This document shows positions 1-4,994 of a stretch of 6,640 nucleotides of DNA, piece after piece. The notes beneath the pieces are model-generated. The model saw only the letters and a program-made list of their open reading frames with translations, was not told the DNA's origin and made no database searches. How positions within the stretch are numbered: position 1 is the first letter of the stretch; each line of letters starts with the position of its first letter. This stretch comes from CAVOBC01 sp963693635 (GTDB taxonomy: Bacteria; Pseudomonadota; Gammaproteobacteria; Pseudomonadales; Azotimanducaceae): positions 1 to 6,640 of the forward strand of contig CAVOBC010000271.1 in the NCBI GenBank assembly GCA_963693635.1. Reading direction: 5' to 3'. The position numbers and the translations under genes were made by a program.

Positions 1-1451
1 CTCTACTCAGCGAACTCAAGAGCCAGGAAGGGACGATTCTCTTTATCGACGAGATCCACACAATCATTGGCGCCGGCGCTGCATCGGGTGGTGTGATGGA
101 CGCGTCGAATCTGCTGAAGCCGCTGCTGGCATCAGGCGAAATCCGTTGCATGGGCTCAACCACCTACCAGGAGTATCGCGGTATCTTCGATAAGGACCGC
201 GCGCTCTCACGTCGTTTCCAAAAGATCGATGTGCCCGAACCCAGCGTCGAGGACACCTATCACATCCTCAAGGGGCTGAAGACGCGTTTTGAGGAACATC
301 ATCGGCTGAAGTACACCGACCGGGCGCTGCGGGTTGCTGCTGAACTCGCGAGCAAATATATCAACGACCGTTTTATGCCTGACAAAGCGATCGATGTTAT
401 CGATGAAGTCGGCGCCTACCAGCAACTGCAACCGGCAGGGAAACGCAAGAAGCAGATTGGCGTGGCGGATGTCGAGAAGGTTGTCGCCAAGATCGCTCGC
501 ATCCCGCCGGCGTCGGTGTCCTCAAGCGACAAGAGAGCCCTCAAGGATCTCGATAAGAATCTGAAGATGGTGATTTTTGGCCAGGACGAGGCCATCGATA
601 CATTGTCGAGTGCCATCAAACTGTCCCGGGCCGGACTGAAAGAGGGTGAGAAGCCCATCGGTTCCTTCCTCTTCTCCGGACCGACCGGAGTCGGCAAGAC
701 AGAGGTTGCTCGTCAGTTGGCGCGCATTATGGGCGTGGAACTGATTCGCTTTGACATGTCCGAGTACATGGAGCGCCACACGGTGTCGCGCCTCATCGGT
801 GCACCACCGGGTTACATTGGCTATGACCAGGGCGGTTTGTTGACCGAGTCGATCACGAAGCATCCGCACTGCATTCTGTTGCTGGACGAAATTGAGAAAG
901 CCCACCCCGACGTCTTCAACCTACTGCTGCAGGTAATGGATCACGGTTCCTTGACCGACAACAACGGTCGGCAGGCGGACTTCCGGAACGTGGTGCTCGT
1001 GATGACGACGAATGCCGGCGCTCAGGAAATGAGTCGCTCGTCGATTGGCTTCACGAAGCAAGACCATACAACGGACGCCATGGAAGTCCTGAAGCGCATG
1101 TTCACGCCAGAATTCCGCAATCGGCTTGACGCGATCGTGCAATTTGGCGCTTTGTCTCTGGAGGTCATCAAGACGGTCGTCGACAAGTTCCTGGTCGAGA
1201 TCCAGGTTCAGTTGGATGACAAGAAGGTGAACCTTGAGGTCTCGGATGACGCATTGGAGTGGCTGGCGGTGAAAGGCTACGACAAGGATATGGGTGCGCG
1301 GCCCATGCAAAGGCTGATTCAGGAAAAGATCAAAAAGGAACTGGCCGAGGACATTCTGTTCGGGCGTCTGTCTCGCAACGGCGGATCGGTTCGCGTGAGT
1401 GTCGTTGACGACGAATTGGTCCTCGAGATCGACGAGCCGATCACCGCCTGA
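1..1451 (+). CDS. clpA: ATP-dependent Clp protease ATP-binding subunit ClpA (3' part, left end cut by window)
   Basis: ClpA is the cytoplasmic AAA+ unfoldase that threads substrates, including N-degron proteins brought by ClpS, into the ClpP peptidase. The frame is already open at position 3 and gives 482 residues before a TGA at 1449-1451, against about 758 in E. coli ClpA, so the N-domain and the first Walker A lie outside the window. Visible in order: D1 Walker B (LFIDEIHTIIGAG, from base 39), the D1 arginine region (RRFQKID), D2 Walker A GPTGVGKT (bases 678-701), D2 Walker B ILLLDEIEKAH (from 873), sensor 1 TTNAG (about 1002-1016), the ClpP-docking tripeptide IGF (1044-1052), FTPEFRNRLD with the arginine finger, and sensor 2 GARPMQRLI. 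The IGF loop and close E. coli-like wording separate ClpA from ClpB, which lacks the ClpP loop, and from ClpC. All visible catalytic motifs are intact. It converges on infA. Confidence 0.98.
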   Translation, partial: LLSELKSQEGTILFIDEIHTIIGAGAASGGVMDASNLLKPLLASGEIRCMGSTTYQEYRGIFDKDRALSRRFQKIDVPEPSVEDTYHILKGLKTRFEEHHRLKYTDRALRVAAELASKYINDRFMPDKAIDVIDEVGAYQQLQPAGKRKKQIGVADVEKVVAKIARIPPASVSSSDKRALKDLDKNLKMVIFGQDEAIDTLSSAIKLSRAGLKEGEKPIGSFLFSGPTGVGKTEVARQLARIMGVELIRFDMSEYMERHTVSRLIGAPPGYIGYDQGGLLTESITKHPHCILLLDEIEKAHPDVFNLLLQVMDHGSLTDNNGRQADFRNVVLVMTTNAGAQEMSRSSIGFTKQDHTTDAMEVLKRMFTPEFRNRLDAIVQFGALSLEVIKTVVDKFLVEIQVQLDDKKVNLEVSDDALEWLAVKGYDKDMGARPMQRLIQEKIKKELAEDILFGRLSRNGGSVRVSVVDDELVLEIDEPITA

Positions 1452-1473
1452 CGGTAGAGTCAGGGGCCGAGCA

Positions 1474-1506
1474 CAGCGAATGTCGGGCAACGTCTGACGT
1501 TCGCTG
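1474..1506 (+). terminator. Hairpin downstream of clpA, possible non-canonical terminator
   Basis: CAGCGAATGTC (1474-1484) pairs with GACGTTCGCTG (1496-1506) as an 11-bp stem containing one T-G wobble, around an 11-base loop. It starts 22 bases after the clpA stop, in the gap between convergent clpA and infA, where a terminator is expected. No T-run follows on either strand, so it does not meet the usual intrinsic terminator pattern. It may act with Rho or as a 3' end stabiliser. The rest of 1452-1695 holds a short palindrome (CCTCAC/GTGAGG, 1513-1525) and an 8-base direct repeat CGTTGGCC (1561-1568, 1597-1604); no gene is convincing there. Confidence 0.3.
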
Positions 1507-1695
1507 GGCTAACCTCACTGTGAGGGCCAAGCGCAAGTCTCGAATGACGCGGAACGAAATCGTTGGCCGGAAGACAGCCGATAAAGTGATTCTAAGCGTT
1601 GGCCAGAGCGATGAGGGCATTAATCCGACGATCAAAGAAGGCGAATCAAGGGGTGGCCGGGGAAGCCTGGGTGTCTGACCCGCCGGGCACGACGA

Positions 1696-1911
1696 CTATT
1701 CGCGGAACGTGATCCGCCCCTTAGTCAGGTCGTAAGGCGTCAGTTCAACTTTGACCTTGTCTCCCGTCAGGATCTTGATGTAGTTCTTGCGCATCTTTCC
1801 GGAGATGTGTGCAGTAACCATGTGACCGTTTTCCAGTTCAACCCTGAACATGGTGTTGGGCAATGTATCCAGCACAGTGCCGGCCATTTGGATCTGTTCT
1901 TCCTTCGCCAT
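1696..1911 (-). CDS. infA: Translation initiation factor IF-1
   Basis: IF-1 binds the 30S A site and, with IF-2 and IF-3, guides initiator tRNA placement. The protein is 71 residues, one short of E. coli IF-1, and is a single S1-type OB fold. It carries nearly invariant family stretches: GTVLDTLPNTMFRVELENG (residues 11-29), TAHISGKMRKNYIKILTGD (33-51) and VELTPYDLTKGRITFR (55-70). The ATG at 1911 is preceded by a clear AGGAG, and the N-terminus MAKEEQIQM aligns with known IF-1, fixing the start. It is the last gene of the minus-strand block, but the 104-base gap before it and its own strong ribosome binding site suggest it can be expressed independently. It converges with clpA, the arrangement I recall from Pseudomonas. 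Confidence 0.98.
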   Translation of the reverse strand: MAKEEQIQMAGTVLDTLPNTMFRVELENGHMVTAHISGKMRKNYIKILTGDKVKVELTPYDLTKGRITFRE

Positions 1912-1915
1912 TCGG

Positions 1916-1920
1916 CTCCT
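1916..1920 (-). promoter_or_regulatory. Ribosome binding site of infA
   Basis: The minus strand reads ACGAGGAGCCGAATG: a full AGGAG four bases before the ATG. It is the only consensus Shine-Dalgarno in the minus-strand block; the four genes upstream have weak or no visible ones. This fits the need for high, independent IF-1 synthesis. The short spacer is at the low end of normal. Confidence 0.75.
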
Positions 1921-1931
1921 CGTGAAATGTT

Positions 1932-1956
1932 GCCTGACCAGCCAGTCCGGTCAGGC
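1932..1956 (-). other. GC-rich inverted repeat in the infA leader
   Basis: GCCTGACC (1932-1939) and GGTCAGGC (1949-1956) form a perfect 8-bp stem around a 9-base loop. On the minus-strand transcript the hairpin ends 11 bases before the infA AGGAG. The sequence after it (AACATTTCACG) has no U-tract, so it is not a standard terminator for bpt. It could be a leader hairpin affecting infA translation, a processing site separating bpt and infA messages, or an operator. Confidence 0.45.
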
Positions 1957-1963
1957 GGCGTGC

Positions 1964-1992
1964 ATTCTGCCTGAAAAGGCTGGGGTGCGCAA
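1964..1992 (-). promoter_or_regulatory. Possible infA promoter
   Basis: On the minus strand TTGCGC (1992-1987) and CAGAAT (1969-1964) are separated by 17 bases. The -35 matches the sigma-70 consensus only in TTG and the -10 in four of six positions, so the match is weak. Position supports it: it lies in the 104-base gap after bpt, would start transcription near 1957, and would give a leader of about 45 bases carrying the GC-rich hairpin and AGGAG. IF-1 genes in enterobacteria are known to have their own promoters. Confidence 0.3.
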
Positions 1993-2015
1993 AATGACGC
2001 GTTGCCCACTACTCC

Positions 2016-2729
2016 TTACCTGTCGAGCGGCAACCAGCGATTGTCGATGAACAACTCGATCGGCTGGTAGTCTGTCTTGTAGCTCATCTTCTGGCATTGC
2101 TTGATCCAGTAACCCAGATACAGATAAGGCAGATGCAGGTCCCGCGCCATGGAGATCAGACTGAGGACCGCAAAGACGCCCAGGCTGCGGCGGCCACAGT
2201 CAGGGTCGAAGAACGTGTAGATGGCCGACAGACTGTCCTCAAGCCGGTCGACAACGGCAATGGCTAACAGTCGATCCTCAGCGTCGCGCATTTCTACAAA
2301 CACGGCCTCGGGGCGCCCATCAACCAGAAACGAGCGAAACTGCTCTGGGGAAGGCGGAAACATATCGCCGTCCTGATGGCGCTCGTTGATGTAGCGTGCA
2401 TAGAGCACATAGTGCTCTTCGCTGAATCGAGCTTCTTTCAAGTCAATCCTGACGTCATCGTTGCGCCTTGTAATCCGTCGCTGTCGACGCTGGTGGACGA
2501 AGTTCGCGACCGGGATGCGAACCGGGATGCACGCTGAACAAGACTCGCAATAGGGCCGGTAAAGGTGCGTCCCGCTGCGGCGGAAGCCAACGGCGGATAG
2601 TTCCGTGTACGTGGGTGTGTCGATTTCGGCGGCCGGGTCGACAAACAAGGTCACGGCCTTTTTGCCATCGATGTAGCTGCAGTCGTGGGACGGCGTCGTG
2701 AAAAACCGGAGGTCAGTGAGAGAACTCAT
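2016..2729 (-). CDS. bpt: Aspartate/glutamate leucyltransferase (bacterial ATE homologue, Bpt)
   Basis: Bpt moves leucine from Leu-tRNA onto proteins starting with Asp or Glu (EC 2.3.2.29), making an N-terminal Leu degron for ClpS/ClpAP; it acts in the cytoplasm. The 237 residues match the usual family length. ATE-type features in order: LRFFTTPSHDCSYI (residues 7-20), VGFRRSGTHLYRPYC (47-61) followed by the spaced cysteines C61, C64 and C67, ARYINERHQDGDM (111-123), IYTFFDPD (170-177), LYLGYWIKQCQKMSYKT (203-219) and PIELF near the end. The wording is close to Pseudomonas Bpt. The start at 2729 fits the family N-terminus and lies 9 bases after the aat stop; no strong Shine-Dalgarno is visible, so it probably depends on translation of aat. 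Which cysteines matter for activity or cofactor binding cannot be settled here. Confidence 0.96.
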   Translation of the reverse strand: MSSLTDLRFFTTPSHDCSYIDGKKAVTLFVDPAAEIDTPTYTELSAVGFRRSGTHLYRPYCESCSACIPVRIPVANFVHQRRQRRITRRNDDVRIDLKEARFSEEHYVLYARYINERHQDGDMFPPSPEQFRSFLVDGRPEAVFVEMRDAEDRLLAIAVVDRLEDSLSAIYTFFDPDCGRRSLGVFAVLSLISMARDLHLPYLYLGYWIKQCQKMSYKTDYQPIELFIDNRWLPLDR

Positions 2730-2738
2730 ACGCGACGC

Positions 2739-3449
2739 TCAGTCCGGTCCGCTATTGGTGAGGGGGTCTGTGTTCGAGAAGGGGTCTGCGAGCGGCAGGC
2801 AATTGGTCAGTGTGCCGAGGCGTCGTTCGAAGTCTACCCGTGGAACCTGCTGTGCGCCGAGGGAGTCGAGGTGCCCGGTCTGTACCTGACAGTCGATCAA
2901 TTCAAACCCTGCACGCTGAAGTCGGCGGGCCAACCCAACGAATGCGACCTTTGACGCGTCTGAAACGCGGTGAAACATCGACTCGCCGAAAAACACCCTG
3001 CCGAGTGCGATGCCGTACAGGCCGCCGACGAGTTGTCCGTCCTGCCAGGCCTCCATGGAGTGGGCGATGCCGAGTTCATGCAGGTGACAATACGCGGCTT
3101 TCATGTCAGCCGTGATCCAGGTGCTCGCGTCGCTGCCCCGGGGCGCAGCGCACGCGTCCATGACTTCGGCGAAAGCGCTGTCTGCAACGAGATCGAAGCG
3201 GCGGGTGGCTCGCTGCAGGCTGCGGCTGACTCTCACCTCTGAGGGATGCAGGACCGAGCGGGGATCAGGCGACCACCACAATATCGGCTGGCCCTCTTCG
3301 AACCAGGGAAAGATGCCCTGGCGGTAGGCCGCGATCAGACGCTCGGGTGACAGATCACCGCCCACGGCCAGGAGTCCGTCAGGTTCCGCCAGGGCATTGC
3401 TCGTTGGCGGAAAGCGCAGCGAGTCCGTGGACAGCAGCGAGAGCTGCAT
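2739..3449 (-). CDS. aat: Leucyl/phenylalanyl-tRNA--protein transferase
   Basis: Aat attaches Leu or Phe from aminoacyl-tRNA to proteins with N-terminal Lys or Arg (EC 2.3.2.6), creating primary N-degrons for ClpS/ClpAP. The 236-residue protein has the full family signature: GLLAVGGDLSPERLIAAYRQ (25-44), GIFPWFEEGQPILWWSPDPR (45-64), STWIT (109-113), HSMEAW (130-135), LVGGLYGIALGRVFFGESMF (140-159), SDASKVAF (163-170), LIDCQVQTGHLDSLGAQ (184-200). The ATG at 3449 shares its A with the trxB stop (TGATG) and has no clear Shine-Dalgarno, pointing to translational coupling. The last 15 or so residues form a polar tail with a small internal repeat (DPFSNT / DPLTNS), probably dispensable. It lies directly upstream of bpt, so both N-degron transferases should be made from one message. 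Confidence 0.98.
   Translation of the reverse strand: MQLSLLSTDSLRFPPTSNALAEPDGLLAVGGDLSPERLIAAYRQGIFPWFEEGQPILWWSPDPRSVLHPSEVRVSRSLQRATRRFDLVADSAFAEVMDACAAPRGSDASTWITADMKAAYCHLHELGIAHSMEAWQDGQLVGGLYGIALGRVFFGESMFHRVSDASKVAFVGLARRLQRAGFELIDCQVQTGHLDSLGAQQVPRVDFERRLGTLTNCLPLADPFSNTDPLTNSGPD
2755..2786 (-). repeat. Short tandem repeat in the aat 3' end
   Basis: Two 14-base stretches (2755-2768 and 2773-2786), offset by 18 bases, agree at 11 of 14 positions. In the aat frame they encode DPFSNT (residues 222-227) and DPLTNS (228-233), suggesting a small in-frame duplication in the variable C-terminal tail. Confidence 0.45.
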
Positions 3450-4399
3450 CAGTCGGTTTCGAGCGCTTCCAGGTACTTTTCCGCGTCAAGGGCTGCCATG
3501 CAGCCAAAGCCGGCAGAGGTCACGGCTTGACGGTAGACCTGGTCGGCAACATCGCCGGCGGCAAAGACGCCCGGAACACTGGTTGCGGTGCAATTCCCAG
3601 AAAGCCCGGAATTGATGGTGATGTAACCGTTCTCCATGGCGAGTTGGTGCGCGAATATGTCGGTGTTCGGCGTGTGACCAATGGCGATGAAGACCCCGGT
3701 GAGTGCTTGTTCGCTGGTTTCGTCGGTCTTGACATTGCGAACCCGCATTCCGGTCACCGAGTTGTCGTCTCCGAGTACATCGTCAAGGACGTGGTCCCAG
3801 AGAATGCGAATGTTCGATTTCGCGAGAATCTTGTCCTGAAGAATCCTCTCGCCCCTGAACTTGTCACGGCGGTGGACCATGACCACTTCGGTCGCGATGT
3901 TTGACAGGTACAGTGCCTCTTCGAGTGCCGTGTTGCCGCCGCCGATGACTGCAACAGTTTCGTCCCGGTAGAAGAAGCCGTCGCAGGTGGCGCACGCGCT
4001 GACGCCGCGGCCCTTGTAATCCTCTTCAGAAGCGAGGCCCAGGTACTGTGCTGATGCGCCGGTCGCGATGATCAGGGCATCGCATGTGTACGTGCCCTGG
4101 TCGCCGGTCAGCGTCAGCGGGATCGAATCGAGGTCAGCCGTGTGAATGTGATCGAACACAACCGTCGTTTCGAAACGCTCGGCGTGGCGCTGCATCCGGT
4201 CCATCAGGTCCGGGCCCTGCAGTCCTTCAACGTCCCCCGGCCAGTTGTCCACGTCCGTAGTCGTGGTGAGTTGGCCGCCCATTTCGATGCCGGTGATCAC
4301 GACCGGGTTGAGGTTTGCGCGCGCGGCATAGATCGCGGCTGAGTATCCTGCGGGTCCGGAGCCGAGTATGAGCAACTCGTGGTGCGCCGACTGGTCCAT
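3449..4399 (-). CDS. trxB: Thioredoxin-disulfide reductase
   Basis: TrxB is an FAD enzyme that passes electrons from NADPH to thioredoxin (EC 1.8.1.9) in the cytoplasm. The 316-residue product has the normal length of the low-molecular-weight bacterial type. Seen in order: FAD-binding GSGPAG (residues 13-18), GGQLTTTTDVDNWPG (41-55), redox pair CATC (C136, C139) in SACATCDG, NADPH-binding GGGNTA (153-158), the HRR motif (176-178) that reads the NADPH 2'-phosphate, FAIG-like FIAIGHTPNT (237-246) and C-terminal AGDVAD (281-286). The frame stays open upstream to an ATG at 4465, but the ATG at 4399 gives the family-like N-terminus MDQSAHHELLILGSGPAG and sits in a TGATG overlap with the preceding stop, so I chose it. 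No good Shine-Dalgarno precedes it. It is the second gene of the minus-strand block. Confidence 0.97.
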   Translation of the reverse strand: MDQSAHHELLILGSGPAGYSAAIYAARANLNPVVITGIEMGGQLTTTTDVDNWPGDVEGLQGPDLMDRMQRHAERFETTVVFDHIHTADLDSIPLTLTGDQGTYTCDALIIATGASAQYLGLASEEDYKGRGVSACATCDGFFYRDETVAVIGGGNTALEEALYLSNIATEVVMVHRRDKFRGERILQDKILAKSNIRILWDHVLDDVLGDDNSVTGMRVRNVKTDETSEQALTGVFIAIGHTPNTDIFAHQLAMENGYITINSGLSGNCTATSVPGVFAAGDVADQVYRQAVTSAGFGCMAALDAEKYLEALETD

Positions 4400-4686
4400 C
4401 AGAGATGCGCCGCCGCGGCGTCGAGATAGGGCCCCGCAAGTCGCTGCGTTTTTATGATCAGCCACAGCGTGCGGCCTTGCTTGTCGGTTGCGTTCAGATC
4501 GCGACCCGCAGCCTTGAAAAAGCCAAGGAAGCGGCCGAAATCATCGGCGCGCATGCCACGATACGCCTTGACCAGAACGTGATAGTCGTGGGATGCGTCG
4601 CCGTAGGCTTCCATCGACAGAAAACGCTTAACCCGTTCGTCGCTCCAGACTTCGTCAACCACCTTGGGTTGGGATGGACCCGCCAT
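4399..4686 (-). CDS. Small conserved protein of unknown function, PA4642-like
   Basis: I believe this 95-residue protein belongs to the small uncharacterised family named after Pseudomonas PA4642; that is from memory of its core pattern and needs a profile search. The visible core is EVWSDERVKRFLS (residues 12-24), HVLVKAYRGMRADDFGRFLG (36-55), FFKAAGRDLNATDKQGRTLW (56-75). The last part resembles the turn of an ankyrin repeat (DLNA-x-D-x-x-GRT), but only one unit is present. There is no signal peptide, membrane segment or metal-binding cysteine, so it is probably cytoplasmic and mostly helical. Its TGA overlaps the trxB ATG in TGATG, so trxB translation is likely coupled to it. It is the first gene of the block, facing ftsK across the divergent region. 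A role linked to thioredoxin is only a guess from position. Confidence 0.85.
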   Translation of the reverse strand: MAGPSQPKVVDEVWSDERVKRFLSMEAYGDASHDYHVLVKAYRGMRADDFGRFLGFFKAAGRDLNATDKQGRTLWLIIKTQRLAGPYLDAAAAHL

Positions 4687-4712
4687 GATTCTGCTACTCG
4701 CAAAAGCTGCAC

Positions 4713-4718
4713 ATCATA
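4713..4718 (-). promoter_or_regulatory. Candidate -10 element for the PA4642-like/trxB/aat/bpt block
   Basis: The minus strand carries TATGAT, five of six matches to the sigma-70 -10 consensus, about 27 bases before the first ATG of the block. Transcription would begin near 4706 with a leader of about 20 bases. At 16-18 bases upstream there is no respectable -35 hexamer (TGTTCT is the 17-base choice), so it would be weak or activator-dependent. Confidence 0.35.
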
Positions 4719-4816
4719 CATCAGGGTCCGGAATCAGAACATAACCCCCACAAGGTGAAATGCGCGACGGCGACGTGTCCGCGGCCCGGGTCAGATTTTG
4801 AGACTTTCCATTCAGT

Positions 4817-4843
4817 TTGTGAGCTAAGAAATTGATTTCTAAT
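4817..4843 (+). promoter_or_regulatory. Candidate ftsK promoter
   Basis: TCTAAT (4838-4843) matches the -10 consensus at five of six positions inside the only AT-rich part of the region. TTGTGA (4817-4822), four of six, is the best -35 nearby but leaves a spacer of only 15 bases, which is short. Transcription would start near 4850, leaving an ftsK leader of about 145 bases. Confidence 0.3.
4827..4840. promoter_or_regulatory. 14-bp palindrome overlapping the candidate ftsK -10
   Basis: AGAAAT-TG-ATTTCT is a perfect 6-bp inverted repeat around a 2-base centre. Its right arm overlaps the TCTAAT hexamer, where a bound repressor would block RNA polymerase. I do not recognise the sequence as a known operator. 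Confidence 0.4.
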
Positions 4844-4850
4844 GCAAAAA

Positions 4851-4870
4851 TGAGTCAAACTAGGGACTCA
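4851..4870. promoter_or_regulatory. Inverted repeat TGAGTC-N8-GACTCA in the ftsK leader
   Basis: Two perfect 6-base arms (4851-4856, 4865-4870) flank eight bases. As DNA it has the geometry of a dimeric helix-turn-helix operator at about +1 to +20 of the candidate transcript. As RNA it would form a short 6-bp hairpin at the 5' end. The arms do not match LexA. Confidence 0.4.
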
Positions 4871-4919
4871 GCAACGATCTGCGCGAGAGCGGTGTGCGTG
4901 ACGGCGTCGCAACGGTCTG
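4871..4919 (+). repeat. Pair of 11-base direct repeats in the ftsK leader
   Basis: GCAACGATCTG (4871-4881) and GCAACGGTCTG (4909-4919) differ at one base and start 38 bases apart. Function unknown; chance is possible at this length. Confidence 0.3.
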
Positions 4920-4979
4920 AGAAACGGATGACGCTGCCGACGACACAAGCCTCCGGGGTGGAAGTTCCGGGATAAGAGT

Positions 4980-4983
4980 GGAG
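4980..4983 (+). promoter_or_regulatory. Ribosome binding site of ftsK
   Basis: GGAG lies 11 bases before the ATG at 4995, slightly long spacing but the only Shine-Dalgarno-like element nearby. It supports this start, which also gives a normal FtsK N-terminus. Confidence 0.55.
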
Positions 4984-4994
4984 ATCAACAAACG

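Larger units (their letters stand above)
4687..4994. other. Divergent regulatory region between the trxB block and ftsK
   Basis: These 308 bases separate genes reading outward in both directions and so should hold promoters for both. The middle (about 4796-4865) is noticeably AT-rich against GC-richer flanks. It contains a -10-like hexamer for each direction, a 14-bp palindrome (4827-4840), a spaced inverted repeat (4851-4870), a pair of 11-base direct repeats (4871-4919) and a 41-codon open frame (4850-4975, +). In E. coli lrp lies between trxB and ftsK; no such gene is present here. No LexA-type CTGT-N8-ACAG box was found, although E. coli ftsK is SOS-inducible. Confidence 0.7.

Noticed and set aside
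1441..1635. 64-residue minus-strand open frame after clpA, and a 44-codon plus-strand frame from 1544
   Set aside because: Neither product is recognisable, neither has a clear ribosome binding site, and the first overlaps the clpA end and the hairpin. They look like chance frames in a convergent gap.
3347..3904. 185-residue plus-strand frame opposite trxB and aat
   Set aside because: It is antisense to two intact, well-recognised enzymes and its translation matches no known fold; GC-rich codon use creates such shadows.
4400..4465. Upstream ATG extending TrxB by 22 residues (start at 4465)
   Set aside because: The extension lies inside the preceding gene, is arginine- and glycine-rich, and does not match TrxB N-termini. 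The ATG at 4399 gives the expected start and a TGATG junction.
4687..4994. LexA box or lrp gene between trxB and ftsK, as in E. coli
   Set aside because: I looked for CTGT-N8-ACAG and for an Lrp-type coding frame and found neither.
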